A DNA stretch of 64,000 nt from assembly GCA_945952465.1 (NCBI GenBank), contig CAMFIB010000002.1:1-64000 (forward strand). The letters run 5' to 3'. This document shows positions 38,131-47,649 of this stretch, in pieces. The DNA is from an uncultured Pseudomonadota bacterium. Its GTDB lineage: Bacteria > Pseudomonadota > Gammaproteobacteria > Burkholderiales > Burkholderiaceae_C. Numbering within the stretch: position 1 is the first letter of the stretch; every line of letters starts with the position of its first letter. The notes beneath the pieces are model-generated. The model was not told where the DNA came from. It saw only the letters and a program-made list of their open reading frames with translations, and searched no databases. The translations under genes were made by a program, and so were the position numbers.

Positions 38131-38778
38131 ATGTCAGACGACACCGCTGCCGCCGCCACCTCCCACGCCGTCGAGCCTTCCGCCGCCGAAGCGGTTCGCA
38201 AACGGCCCAGGCCGGGCGAGCGCCGCGTGCAGATCCTGCAGGCGCTGGCGGAAATGCTGCAGCAGCCCGGCGCCGAGCGCATCACCACCGCCGCGCTGGC
38301 GGCCCGGCTCGACGTGAGCGAGGCCGCGCTCTACCGCCACTTCGCCAGCAAGGCGCAAATGTTCGAGGGGCTGATCGAGTTCATCGAGAGCAGCGTCTTC
38401 ACATTGGTCAACCAGATCACCGAACGGGCCGAGGGCCACGGCCCGCAGCAGGCGCGCCAGCTCGTCACCGTGTTGCTGCAGTTCGCCGAGAAGAATCCCG
38501 GCATGACCCGCGTGATGGTGGGCGACGCGCTGGTGTTCGAGCACGAACGCCTGCAGCAGCGCATGAACCAGTTCTTCGACAAGTTCGAGTCGGCCCTGCG
38601 GCAGTGCCTGCGACCGGCGGCCGACGCCCACGGCTCCGCCACGCCGACGGTGGACGCGCAGGTCGCGGCCTCGGTGCTCACGGCCTTCTCGGTCGGTCGG
38701 CTGCAGCGTTTCGCGCGCTCCGGTTTTCGCCGCGCGCCGTCCGAACAGCTCGAGCGCAGCCTGGCGCTGATGCTCTGA
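38131..38778 (+). CDS. slmA: Nucleoid occlusion factor SlmA (TetR family)
   Basis: 215 aa. N-terminal HTH [20 protein letters not shown] followed by [16 protein letters not shown] and later [20 protein letters not shown], which match E. coli SlmA almost word for word ([44 protein letters not shown]). SlmA binds the nucleoid and blocks FtsZ ring assembly over it. An N-terminal Ala-rich extension of ~30 residues is extra. ATG at 38131. Its TGA stop is the start of a dispersed repeat. Confidence 0.9.
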   Translation: [215 protein letters not shown]

Positions 38779-38826
38779 ATTTAATAGCTACAAAACGCCA
38801 TCTGGCGCTGACTTGTGGCCGATTTC
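38772..38826 (+). repeat. Dispersed repeat copy (family 1) between slmA and pdeM
   Basis: Reads GCTCTGAATTTAATAGCTAC, then AAAACGCCATCTGGCGCTG, then ACTTGTGGCCGATTTC. I use it as the reference copy. The slmA stop (TGA) lies in its first bases and a GTG in its last part could start pdeM. Confidence 0.85.
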
Positions 38827-39489
38827 ATGCTGAAAACAGAGCTGGCGGGCATGCCCCTGGGTCTGCACGCCAGCGGCGCCGCCTGGCTGCCGTCCGAGCG
38901 CACCCTGCTGGTGGCCGACGCGCACTTCGGCAAGGCCGCCAGCTTCCGCAAGCTCGGCGTGCCGGTGCCGCACGGCACCACTGCGAAGTCGCTGGAGCGG
39001 TTGTCGGAACTGATCGACGAGACCGGCGCCGAGCAGATCGTCTTTCTGGGTGACTTCCTGCATTCGCGCCACGCGCAGGCCTCCGCGTCGCTGGCCGCGC
39101 TGCGCCGCTGGCGCGACAGCCGGCGCGGGCTGGCGCTCACGCTGGTGCGCGGCAACCACGACGACCGCGCCGGAGACCCGCCGGCCGAATGGGGCATGTC
39201 GGTGGTGGATGGCCCGCTGCCACTGGGCCCGCTGGCGCTGTCGCACTACCCCACGCCCGCCGAGGGCCGCTACGTGCTGGCCGGGCACTGGCACCCCTGC
39301 GTCAGTGTGGCCGGCCGTGGCCGCGACCATTTGCGCCTGCCGTGTTTCTGGTTGGGCGATGGCGCCCAGCACCCGGTGGGCGTGCTGCCGGCGTTCGGCC
39401 AGCTCACCGGCATGCACCCGATCATCCGCCGCACCAAAGACCGCGTGTTCGCCGCCGCCGGCGACACCGTGCGCGAACTGCCCCCGTGA
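38827..39489 (+). CDS. pdeM: PdeM-type metallophosphoesterase (ligase-associated DNA damage response endonuclease)
   Basis: 220 aa. Calcineurin-like motifs: LLVADAHFGKAASFRKLGVP (DxH), FLGDFLHSR (GD), LVRGNHDDR (GNHD), and AGHWHPCV (GHxH). The FRKLGVPVPHGTT segment is typical of PdeM. Usually partnered with a DNA ligase, a helicase (Lhr) and an exonuclease; none is visible here, but slmA and uvrA are upstream. ATG 38827 is chosen; a GTG four codons upstream lies inside a repeat. Confidence 0.85.
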   Translation: MLKTELAGMPLGLHASGAAWLPSERTLLVADAHFGKAASFRKLGVPVPHGTTAKSLERLSELIDETGAEQIVFLGDFLHSRHAQASASLAALRRWRDSRRGLALTLVRGNHDDRAGDPPAEWGMSVVDGPLPLGPLALSHYPTPAEGRYVLAGHWHPCVSVAGRGRDHLRLPCFWLGDGAQHPVGVLPAFGQLTGMHPIIRRTKDRVFAAAGDTVRELPP

Positions 39490-39496
39490 GGTTGCC

Positions 39497-40345
39497 ATGA
39501 GACTCGTCCGCTACGGCCCCGCCGGCCGCGAAAAGCCCGGCCTCCTCGACGCCGACGGCGCGCTGCGCGATCTGAGCGCCGTGCTGCCCGACATCGGCCC
39601 CGCGCAGTTGTCCAATGCCGCACTGGAGAAGCTGCGCAAGCGCGACGTGCGCCGCCTGCCCCGGGTGCCGGGCTCGCCGCGCCTGGGCTGCCCGGTCGCC
39701 TGCATCGGCAAGTTCATCGGCATCGGCCTCAATTACTCCGACCATGCGGCCGAGGTCGGCGCCGCCGTTCCCAAGGAGCCGATTCTTTTCACCAAGGCCA
39801 TCAGTTGCATCCAGGGCCCGAACGACGACGTGATGCTGCCGCGCGGATCGGTGAAGAGCGACTGGGAGGTGGAGCTGGGCGTGGTCATCGGCACCCGCGC
39901 CCGCTACGTCACGAAGAAGGACGCGCTGGCCCACGTGGCGGGCTACTGCGTCGTCAATGACCTGAGCGAGCGCGAGTTCCAGATGGAGCGCGGCACGCAG
40001 TGGGACAAGGGCAAGGGCTGCGACGGCTTCGGTCCCATTGGCCCCTGGCTGGTGACGCGCGACGAGGTGCCGCGCCCGCAGGCCCTCGGCCTCTGGCTCG
40101 ACCTGAACGGCGAGCGCCGCCAGACCGGCAACACGCGCACGATGATCTTCGGCGTCGCGCAGCTCGTGAGCTACGTGAGCCAGTTCATCACGCTGGATCC
40201 GGGCGACGTCATCACCACCGGCACCCCGCCCGGCGTGGGCATGGGCGCCAAGCCGCAGCGCTTCCTGCGTGCGGGCGACGAACTGCGGCTGGGCATTGCC
40301 GGCCTGGGCGAACAGCGCCAGCGCGTGGTCGCGTTCAAGCGCTGA
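39497..40345 (+). CDS. Fumarylacetoacetate hydrolase family protein
   Basis: 282 aa. FIGIGLNYSDHAAEVGAAVP and PILFTKAISCIQGPNDDVML in the N-half, then WEVELGVVIGTRARYV (metal-binding Glu), GYCVVNDLSEREFQ and ITTGTPPGVGMGAKP. Members are Mg/Mn-dependent hydrolases, hydratases or decarboxylases acting on 2-oxo acid derivatives of aromatic or sugar breakdown. The precise substrate is unknown. Starts 8 bases after pdeM. A GACCGCC/GGCGGTC hairpin lies ~35 bases downstream (40379-40400) but lacks a T run. Confidence 0.87.
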   Translation: MRLVRYGPAGREKPGLLDADGALRDLSAVLPDIGPAQLSNAALEKLRKRDVRRLPRVPGSPRLGCPVACIGKFIGIGLNYSDHAAEVGAAVPKEPILFTKAISCIQGPNDDVMLPRGSVKSDWEVELGVVIGTRARYVTKKDALAHVAGYCVVNDLSEREFQMERGTQWDKGKGCDGFGPIGPWLVTRDEVPRPQALGLWLDLNGERRQTGNTRTMIFGVAQLVSYVSQFITLDPGDVITTGTPPGVGMGAKPQRFLRAGDELRLGIAGLGEQRQRVVAFKR

Positions 40346-40454
40346 GCCGCCGCTTCTCTAAGGGTAAACCCTCGGGCTTGACCGCCCGTTCCTAGGCGGT
40401 CGTCTCTAAAACCCGATTTGTCACTCGACGGATCGCGTTTTCCTGCAAAATAGC

Positions 40455-40466
40455 ACGACCGTTCGT
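40455..40466. promoter_or_regulatory. Candidate TetR operator ahead of the fatty-acid operon
   Basis: ACGACCGTTCGT is an interrupted palindrome (ACGA-n-CG-n-TCGT) placed 22 bases upstream of the TetR start and flanked by AT-rich bases. Position and symmetry suggest autoregulation by the TetR protein. Confidence 0.4.
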
Positions 40467-40487
40467 TTTGACGCCTCTTCCCACGCC

Positions 40488-41228
40488 ATGACCGCCGACC
40501 GCTCCCGCAACACCAAGGCCGATGCCGCATCGGGCGGCCGCGCCCTGCAGAAGGGCCAGCAGACCAAGGCGCTGATTGTCGACGCTGCGCTGGGCCTGGC
40601 CACGCAGATCGGGCTGGAAGGCCTGTCGATCGGCGCGCTGGCCGAGGTGATGCAGATGAGCAAGTCCGGCGTGTTCGCGCATTTCGGCTCGCGCGAGGAG
40701 CTGCAGATTTCCGTCATCCGCGAGTACCACGCGCGTTTCGAGGACGAGGTCTTCTACCCGGCCATGCAGGCCGAGCGCGGCCTGCCGCGGCTGAAGGCCA
40801 TGTTCGCCAACTGGATGAAGCGCACCTCGGCCGAGATCGAGGCGGGCTGCATCTACATCAGCGGCGCGGTCGAGTTCGACGACCGGCCCGGCCCGGTGCG
40901 CGACGCGCTGGCCGGCTCGGTGCAGACTTGGCTGGCCGCCATCAACCGCGGCGTGCTGCAGGCCAAGGAGGCCGGCCACCTGCGGGCCGACGCCGACCAC
41001 AAGCAGATGGCCTTCGAGATGCACGGCCTGATCCTGGCGCTGCATTACGAAGCCCGTTTTCTGAAGGTGCCGATGTCGCTCGAACGCGCCCGCACCGGTT
41101 TCACCAACATCCTGGCCCGCTACGGCCTGGACGACGCGGCGCCTGCGGGCGCCCGTTCGGCCCGGTCGTCGCTCAAGGCCGTGCCATCCACCCCGTCTGC
41201 CCCGACGAAGTCCACCAACAAGGAGTGA
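40488..41228 (+). CDS. TetR family regulator of the beta-oxidation operon
   Basis: 246 aa. HTH IGLEGLSIGALAEVMQMSKS followed by GVFAHFGSREELQ, then a TetR C-terminal ligand domain and a Ser/Pro-rich tail. It starts the co-directional run of eight genes and ends 4 bases before the acyl-CoA dehydrogenase. Likely an acyl-CoA-responsive repressor of the operon, by analogy with FadR/PsrA-type TetR proteins of betaproteobacteria. Confidence 0.85.
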   Translation: MTADRSRNTKADAASGGRALQKGQQTKALIVDAALGLATQIGLEGLSIGALAEVMQMSKSGVFAHFGSREELQISVIREYHARFEDEVFYPAMQAERGLPRLKAMFANWMKRTSAEIEAGCIYISGAVEFDDRPGPVRDALAGSVQTWLAAINRGVLQAKEAGHLRADADHKQMAFEMHGLILALHYEARFLKVPMSLERARTGFTNILARYGLDDAAPAGARSARSSLKAVPSTPSAPTKSTNKE

Positions 41229-41232
41229 CACC

Positions 41233-43029
41233 ATGCCCGTCTACAACCCCCCGCTGCGCGACATGCAGTTCCTGCTGCACGAAGTCTTCAAGGTCGCGGA
41301 CGAATACAAGGCGCTGCCGGCACATGCCGAGACCGACGCCGACACCATCAACGCGGTGCTGGAAGAGGGCGGCAAGTTCGCCGCCGAGGTCACCTTCCCG
41401 CTGAACATCAGCGGCGACGAAGAAGGCTGCACGCTCGACAAGGCCACCCACGAGGTGAAGGCGCCCAAGGGCTTCAAGGAAGCCTACGCCCAGTACATCG
41501 AAGGCGGCTGGGCCGCGCTCTCGTGCGACACCGAATACGGCGGCCAGGGCCTGCCGTTCACGGTGAACCAGTGCTTCTACGAAATGCTGAACTCGGCCAA
41601 CCAGGCCTGGGCCATGTACCCCGGCCTGAGCCACGGCGCCTACGAGGCGCTTCACGCGCACGGCACCGACGAGCAGAAGAAGCTCTACCTGCCCAAGCTG
41701 ACCAGCGGCGAATGGACCGGCACCATGTGCCTGACCGAAGCGCACTGCGGCACCGACCTCGGCATGCTGCGCTCCAAGGCCGAGCCGCAGCCCGACGGCA
41801 CCTACAAGATCACCGGCAACAAGATTTTCATCAGCGCTGGTGAACACGACATGGCGCCGAACATCGTGCACCTGGTGCTGGCCCGCCTGCCCGACGCGCC
41901 GGCCGGCAGCAAAGGCATCAGCCTGTTCGTGGTGCCCAAGTACAAGGTCAACGCCGACGGCTCGCTCGGCGAGCGCAACCCGGTGTTCTGCGGCGGCCTG
42001 GAGCACAAGATGGGCATCCACGGCAACGCCACCGCGCAGATCAACCTCGACGGCGCGATCGGCACGCTGGTGGGCCAGCCCAACAAGGGCCTGATGGCGA
42101 TGTTTGTGATGATGAACGCCGCCCGCCTGGGCGTGGGCAACCAGTCGCTGGGCCTGACCGAAGTGGCCTACCAGAACGCGCTGGCCTACGCGAAAGACCG
42201 CATCCAGATGCGCTCGCTCACCGGCCCCAAGGCCAAGGACAAGCCGGCCGATCCGATCATCGTGCACCCCGACGTGCGCAAGATGCTGCTCACCGCCAAG
42301 GCCTACGCCGAAGGCGGCCGCGCGCTGGCCATCTTCTGCACGCTGCTGCTCGACAAGGAAATCCATCACCCCGACGAGAAGGTGCGCGCCGAGAGCGCCG
42401 ACCTGGTGGCGCTGCTGACGCCCATCGTCAAGGCCTTCCTGACCGACAACGGCTACCAGGCCACCACGATGTGCCAGCAGGTCTTCGGTGGCCACGGCTA
42501 CATCAAGGAATGGGGCATGGAGCAGTTCGTGCGCGACTCGCGCATCAACATGATCTACGAGGGCACGAACACCGTGCAGAGCCTGGACCTGCTGGGCCGC
42601 AAGGTGCTGGGCAACAACGGCGCCACACTGAAGAAGTTCGGCAAGCTGATCGCCAAGTTGGTCGAGGAAGAAGGCGTCAACGAGAAGATGGCCGAGTTCA
42701 TCAACCCGGTGGCCTACCTGGGCGACCAGATGACCAAGTTCACCACCGAGCTGGGCTTCAAGGGCTTCCAGAACGCCGACGAAGTGGGCGCCGCCGCGGT
42801 GGACTACCTGCGCGTGGCCGGCCACCTGGTGTTCGGCTACTTCTTCGCCCGCATGGCGCAGGTGGCGCTGCGCGAGATCGCGGCCGGCAACACCGACCCG
42901 TTCTATGGCGCCAAGCTGCAGACGGCGCGCTTCTACTTCGCCAAGCTGTTCCCCGAGACCGCGATGCTGATGCGCACCGCGCGCAACGGCAGCAAGGTGC
43001 TGATGGACACCGAACTGGCGCTGGCCTGA
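41233..43029 (+). CDS. Acyl-CoA dehydrogenase (FadE-like, 600-aa type)
   Basis: 598 aa. FAD/acyl-CoA fold: CLTEAHCGTDLGMLRSKAEP, the FAD-binding QVFGGHGYIKEWGMEQ and the catalytic Glu443 in IYEGTNTVQ. A C-terminal extension of ~130 residues defines the long bacterial subfamily. Catalyses the first oxidation of beta-oxidation. Second gene of the operon. Confidence 0.93.
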   Translation: MPVYNPPLRDMQFLLHEVFKVADEYKALPAHAETDADTINAVLEEGGKFAAEVTFPLNISGDEEGCTLDKATHEVKAPKGFKEAYAQYIEGGWAALSCDTEYGGQGLPFTVNQCFYEMLNSANQAWAMYPGLSHGAYEALHAHGTDEQKKLYLPKLTSGEWTGTMCLTEAHCGTDLGMLRSKAEPQPDGTYKITGNKIFISAGEHDMAPNIVHLVLARLPDAPAGSKGISLFVVPKYKVNADGSLGERNPVFCGGLEHKMGIHGNATAQINLDGAIGTLVGQPNKGLMAMFVMMNAARLGVGNQSLGLTEVAYQNALAYAKDRIQMRSLTGPKAKDKPADPIIVHPDVRKMLLTAKAYAEGGRALAIFCTLLLDKEIHHPDEKVRAESADLVALLTPIVKAFLTDNGYQATTMCQQVFGGHGYIKEWGMEQFVRDSRINMIYEGTNTVQSLDLLGRKVLGNNGATLKKFGKLIAKLVEEEGVNEKMAEFINPVAYLGDQMTKFTTELGFKGFQNADEVGAAAVDYLRVAGHLVFGYFFARMAQVALREIAAGNTDPFYGAKLQTARFYFAKLFPETAMLMRTARNGSKVLMDTELALA

Positions 43030-43039
43030 AAGACAAACC

Positions 43040-45439
43040 ATGTCCCGATTCCAAGTGAAGAAGGTTGCCGTGCTCGGCGCCGGCGTGATGGGTGCGCAGA
43101 TCGCCGCCCATCTGGTCAACGTCAAGGTGCCGGTCGTGCTGTTCGACCTGCCCGCCAAGGAAGGCCCCAAGAACGGCATCGTCACCAAGGCGGTGGAAGG
43201 GCTGAAGAAGCTCAAGCCCTCGCCGCTCGGCGTGACCGACGACGCGGTGCTCATCGGCCAGGCCAACTACGAGGAACACCTCGAGCAGTTGAAGGACTGC
43301 GACCTCATCATCGAGGCCATCGCCGAGCGCATGGACTGGAAGCTCGACCTGTACAAGAAGATCGCGCCGCACATCGCGCCGCACGCCATCGTTGCGTCCA
43401 ACACCTCGGGCCTCAGCATCACCAAACTGAGCGAGGCGCTGCCGGAAGAGATCAAGCCGCGCTTCTGCGGCATCCACTTCTTCAACCCGCCGCGCTACAT
43501 GTATTTGGTGGAGCTGATCGCGACGCCGACCACGCAGCCGCTCATCCTCGACCAGCTCGAAACCTTCGTCACCAGCACGCTCGGCAAGGGCGTTGTGCGC
43601 GCCAAGGACACGCCCAACTTCATCGCCAACCGCGTCGGCATCGCCGGCATGCTGGGCACGATGAAGGAGGTGGAGAATTTCGGCCTGACCTTCGATGTGG
43701 TGGACGACCTCACCGGCAAGAAGCTGGGCCGCGCCAGCAGCGGCACCTTCCGCACCGCCGACGTGGTGGGCCTGGACACCATGGCCCACGTGATCAAGAC
43801 GCTGCAGGACACGCTCTCCGCTGAGACCGACCCGTTCTACAGCAGCTTCGGCACGCCCGAGGTGCTGAAGACGCTGATCGAGATGGGCCACCTCGGCCAG
43901 AAGACCAAGGCCGGTTTCTACAAGAAGGTCGGCCGCGACGTGCTGCGCTTCGACCTGGCCAGCAAAGAGTACGTGGCCGGCGGCGAGAAGTCCGACGAGG
44001 TCTACGCCCGCATGCTGAAGAAGCCGGCCGGTGAACGCCTCAGGCTGTTGCGCGACAGCGAAGGGCCGCAGGGCCAGTTCCTGTGGGCCATTCTGCGCAA
44101 CGGTTTCCACTATGCCGCCGTGCACCTGGAAACCATCGCCGAAACCGCGCGCGACGTCGACTTCGCGATGCGCTGGGGCTTCGGCCTGAAGCAGGGCCCG
44201 TTCGAGCTGTGGCAGGAAGCCGGCTGGAGCCAGGTCGCGCAGTGGGTGAAGGAAGACATAGCCGCCGGCAAGACGCTCAGCAACGCGCCGCTGCCCGACT
44301 GGGTGTTCAACGGCCCGGTGGCCGACGCCGGCGGCGTGCACACCGCCGAAGGTTCATGGAACCCGGCTGCGAAGCAATTCGTGCCGCGCCGCCACCTGCC
44401 GGTCTATGACCGCCAGCATTTCCCCGAAAACGTGCTCGGCAGCAACGCGCCCAAGGCCGAGACCAGCGGCCGCACGCTGCACGAGGACGACGCGATCCGC
44501 CTGTGGACGCTGGACGATGAGGTGCTCATCGCCAGCATCAAGACCAAGATGCACGCGATCAGCCCCGACGTGGCCGAGGGCCTGGCCCTCGCGGTCGACA
44601 TGGCCGAGAAGGACTTCAAGGGCGTGGTGATCTGGTCGCCGGACGACGTGTTCTCAGTGGGGGCCGACCTGCAGGCCATGCTGCCGGCCTTCATGGTGGC
44701 CGGCGTCAGCGCCATCGAGGGCGCCGAGCAGGAGCTGCAGAACGCGATGCTGAAGCTGCGCTACGCCAACGTGCCGGTGATCTCCGCCATTCGCGGCCTG
44801 GCACTGGGCGGCGGCTGCGAGATGGCGGTGTACTCGTCGCGCCGCGTGGTGGCGATGGAAAGCTACATCGGCCTGGTGGAAGTGGGTGTGGGCCTGGTGC
44901 CCGGCGCCGGCGGCCTGGCCTACATCGCGCGGCGCGCGGCCGAGAACGCCGCCACGTCGATGAACAAGGACATCCTGCCCTTCCTGACCGAAGGCTTCAC
45001 CGCCGCGGCCATGGCCAAGGTGGGCACCAGCGCGCTGGAAAGCCGCAAGCTGGGATACGTGCTCGACAGCGACATCATCGTGCCGAACAAGGACGAGCTG
45101 CTGTTCGTCGCGCTCAATGAAGCGAAGGCGATGTTCGACGGCGGCTACCGACCGCCGCTGCGCCGCGCCTTCACGGTGGCCGGCCGCAACGGCGTGGCCA
45201 CCATCAAGGGCCAGCTCGTCAACATGCGCGACGGCGGCTTCATCAGCGAACACGACTTCCACATCGCCAGCCTGATCGCGGGCGTGGTGTGCGGCGGCGA
45301 CATCGACGCCGGCACGCCGGTGACCGAGGAATACCTGATGGCGCTGGAGCGCCAGGCGTTCTGCTCGCTGCTGACGCACCCCAAAACGCAGGAGCGGATC
45401 ATGGGAATGATGTCGACCGGCAAGCCGGTTCGCAACTGA
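43040..45439 (+). CDS. 3-hydroxyacyl-CoA dehydrogenase/enoyl-CoA hydratase fusion (FadN/FadB-like)
   Basis: 799 aa with the dehydrogenase first: NAD loop VAVLGAGVMGAQIAAHLVN at the N-terminus and GIHFFNPPRYMYLVELIATP with the catalytic His. A second dehydrogenase-type segment follows, then a C-terminal crotonase domain (VIWSPDDVFSVGADLQAML, IRGLALGGGCEMAVYSSR, EVGVGLVPGAGG). Domain order is opposite to E. coli FadB. Carries out hydration and NAD oxidation; 11 bases after the acyl-CoA dehydrogenase. Confidence 0.93.
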   Translation: MSRFQVKKVAVLGAGVMGAQIAAHLVNVKVPVVLFDLPAKEGPKNGIVTKAVEGLKKLKPSPLGVTDDAVLIGQANYEEHLEQLKDCDLIIEAIAERMDWKLDLYKKIAPHIAPHAIVASNTSGLSITKLSEALPEEIKPRFCGIHFFNPPRYMYLVELIATPTTQPLILDQLETFVTSTLGKGVVRAKDTPNFIANRVGIAGMLGTMKEVENFGLTFDVVDDLTGKKLGRASSGTFRTADVVGLDTMAHVIKTLQDTLSAETDPFYSSFGTPEVLKTLIEMGHLGQKTKAGFYKKVGRDVLRFDLASKEYVAGGEKSDEVYARMLKKPAGERLRLLRDSEGPQGQFLWAILRNGFHYAAVHLETIAETARDVDFAMRWGFGLKQGPFELWQEAGWSQVAQWVKEDIAAGKTLSNAPLPDWVFNGPVADAGGVHTAEGSWNPAAKQFVPRRHLPVYDRQHFPENVLGSNAPKAETSGRTLHEDDAIRLWTLDDEVLIASIKTKMHAISPDVAEGLALAVDMAEKDFKGVVIWSPDDVFSVGADLQAMLPAFMVAGVSAIEGAEQELQNAMLKLRYANVPVISAIRGLALGGGCEMAVYSSRRVVAMESYIGLVEVGVGLVPGAGGLAYIARRAAENAATSMNKDILPFLTEGFTAAAMAKVGTSALESRKLGYVLDSDIIVPNKDELLFVALNEAKAMFDGGYRPPLRRAFTVAGRNGVATIKGQLVNMRDGGFISEHDFHIASLIAGVVCGGDIDAGTPVTEEYLMALERQAFCSLLTHPKTQERIMGMMSTGKPVRN

Positions 45440-45450
45440 AGGACAACACG

Positions 45451-46647
45451 ATGAAACAGATTCAAGACGCCTACATCGTGGCCGCCACGCGCACGCCGAT
45501 CGGCCGTTCGCACCGGGGCTTTTTCCGCAACACCCGGCCCGACGATTTGCTGGTGCGCGCACTGCAGGCCGCGATGGCGCAGGTGCCGTCGCTCGACGCC
45601 AAGGCGGTCGAAGACATCATTTGCGGCTGCGCCATTCCCGAAGGCCCGCAGGGCCTGAACATCGCGCGCATCGGTGCGGTGCTGTCGGGGCTGCCGACCA
45701 GCGTCGGCGGCATCACGGTGAACCGCTTCTGCGCATCCGGCGTGTCGGCGGTGCAGATGGCGGCCGACCGCATCCGCGTGGGTGAAGCCGACGTGATGAT
45801 CGCCGCCGGTGTGGAAAGCATGAGCATGGTGCCGATGAGCGGCAACTCGCCCTCGCTGTCGCCGGCCATGTTCGCCAACGACGAAAACATCGGCATCGCC
45901 TACGGCATGGGCCTCACCGCCGAGAAGGTGGCCGCGCAATGGAAAGTCAGCCGCCAGGCACAGGATGAGTTCGCCTACCAGTCGCACATGAAGGCGCTGG
46001 CCGCGATGAAGGCTGGCGAGTTCACCGACGAGATCACGCCGGTGGAGGTCACCGACCGCACGCCCGACCTGGACAGCGGCGAGGTCATCACCAAGACCCG
46101 CACCGTCAGCCTCGACGAAGGTGCCCGCCCCGACACCACGGTGGAAGGCCTGTCCAAGCTGAAGGCGGTGTTCGCCGCCCGCGGTTCGGTGACGGCGGGC
46201 AACAGCTCGCAAACGTCCGACGGCGCCGGTGCGCTGATCCTGGCGAGCGAGGCTGCGATCAAGCGCTTCGGCCTGACGCCGCTGGCGCGCTTCGTCAGCT
46301 ACGCCAGCAAAGGCGTGCCGCCGCACATCATGGGCATCGGCCCGGTCGAGGCGATTCCCGCCGCGCTGCGTTACGCCGGCCTGAAGCAGGACGACATCGA
46401 CTGGTTCGAGCTGAACGAAGCCTTCGCCGCGCAATCGCTGGCCGTCATCCACACGCTGGGCCTGGACCCCGCCAAGGTCAACCCGATGGGCGGCGCCATC
46501 GCCCTCGGCCACCCGCTCGGTGCCACCGGCGCGATCCGCTCCGCCACCGTGGTGCACGCGCTGAAGCGCCACAACAAGAAGTACGGCATGGTCACCATGT
46601 GCGTTGGCATGGGGCAGGGCGCGGCTGGCATCTTCGAACGCGTCTGA
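45451..46647 (+). CDS. Acetyl-CoA acyltransferase (3-ketoacyl-CoA thiolase)
   Basis: 398 aa. Nucleophile Cys94 in NRFCASGVSA, GGAIALGHPLGATG (His) and CVGMGQGAAGIF (second Cys) near the C-terminus. Cleaves 3-ketoacyl-CoA to acetyl-CoA as the last step of the cycle. Twelve bases after the FadN-like gene; ribosome site GAAGGA is visible. Confidence 0.95.
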   Translation: MKQIQDAYIVAATRTPIGRSHRGFFRNTRPDDLLVRALQAAMAQVPSLDAKAVEDIICGCAIPEGPQGLNIARIGAVLSGLPTSVGGITVNRFCASGVSAVQMAADRIRVGEADVMIAAGVESMSMVPMSGNSPSLSPAMFANDENIGIAYGMGLTAEKVAAQWKVSRQAQDEFAYQSHMKALAAMKAGEFTDEITPVEVTDRTPDLDSGEVITKTRTVSLDEGARPDTTVEGLSKLKAVFAARGSVTAGNSSQTSDGAGALILASEAAIKRFGLTPLARFVSYASKGVPPHIMGIGPVEAIPAALRYAGLKQDDIDWFELNEAFAAQSLAVIHTLGLDPAKVNPMGGAIALGHPLGATGAIRSATVVHALKRHNKKYGMVTMCVGMGQGAAGIFERV

Positions 46648-46700
46648 GCGGCGTCACCCGCATGACCGCGTGTGCTTCATAAACCCGGCACACTGCGGTC

Positions 46701-47561
46701 ATGAGCGAGACCCCCGACACGACAAACACCGCTGCGGCGGTGCATGCACTGGACGACGCGCTGGTGCTGCACGCCAACGCCGCTGGCGACTACACCGGCA
46801 CCACCAGCCCGGCCTACTGGAACATGGTGGGGCCGTTCGGCGGCGTGACCGCGGCCACGCTGATGCAGGCGGTGCTGCAGCACCCGCAGCGCCTGGGCGA
46901 CCCGGTCGCCTTCACCATCAACTACGCCAGCGCCCTCGCAGCCGGGCCCTACCGCGTGATCGCCACGCCGGTGCGCACCAACCGCTCCACCCAGCACTGG
47001 ACCGTCTCGCTGACGCAGAACGAGAGCGGCGAGCCGGGCGGCGAGGCGGTGGTTTGCACCGCCACCGCGCTGACCGCGCAGCGCCGCAGCACCTGGAGCA
47101 CCGACGACGTCGCCATGCCCCAGGTGCCGCCACCGGGCGAGGTGGCGCCGGCCGAGCGCTTCAAGGGCGTGGAGTGGATCTCGCGCTATGAGCTGCGCGC
47201 CATCGCAGGCGCCATCCCCGCGGTGTGGGACGGCAGCGGCACCGGCAGCCTCACGCAGATGTGGGTGCGCGATGCACCGGCCCGGCCGCTCGATTTCGCG
47301 TCATTGACCGCGATGTCGGACATCTTCTTCCCCCGCGTCTGGCTGCGCCGCTCGGTGCAGGTGCCGGTAGGCACCGTGTCGATGACGGTCTATTTCCATG
47401 CCGGCCCGGCCGAGTTCGCGGCCACCGGCAGCGGCTACCTGCTCGCGCAGGCCCAGGCCCAGAGTTTTCGCAACGGCTTCTTCGACCACTCGGGCCAGTT
47501 GTGGAACGAGGCGGGCACCTTGCTCGTCACGACCCACCAGGTCGTTTACTTCAAGGAATGA
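46701..47561 (+). CDS. Acyl-CoA thioesterase (TesB-like double hotdog)
   Basis: 286 aa. MVGPFGGVTAATLMQAVLQH and FTINYASALAAGPYRV in the first hotdog, PLDFASLTAMSDIFFPRVWL and SGYLLAQAQAQSFRNGFFDH in the second. Hydrolyses acyl-CoA, probably regulating CoA levels during fatty acid breakdown. Separated from the SDR gene by a family 2 repeat. Confidence 0.85.
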   Translation: MSETPDTTNTAAAVHALDDALVLHANAAGDYTGTTSPAYWNMVGPFGGVTAATLMQAVLQHPQRLGDPVAFTINYASALAAGPYRVIATPVRTNRSTQHWTVSLTQNESGEPGGEAVVCTATALTAQRRSTWSTDDVAMPQVPPPGEVAPAERFKGVEWISRYELRAIAGAIPAVWDGSGTGSLTQMWVRDAPARPLDFASLTAMSDIFFPRVWLRRSVQVPVGTVSMTVYFHAGPAEFAATGSGYLLAQAQAQSFRNGFFDHSGQLWNEAGTLLVTTHQVVYFKE

Positions 47562-47562
47562 C

Positions 47563-47640
47563 GATGGCCCCTACGCTTCCCACCTCGTGTGGTTCGCTGC
47601 CCCCTGAGGGTGTGCGTTGCGCCTCAGAGCGGCCCGGCGG
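47563..47640 (+). repeat. Family 2 GC-rich repeat copy
   Basis: Reads ATGGCCCCTACGCTTCCCAC, then CTCGTGTGGTTCGCTGCCCC and CTGAGGG. It matches the inverted pair at 14138-14311 in order and spacing. It fills the thioesterase-SDR gap. Confidence 0.7.
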
Positions 47641-47649
47641 CGAAACACC

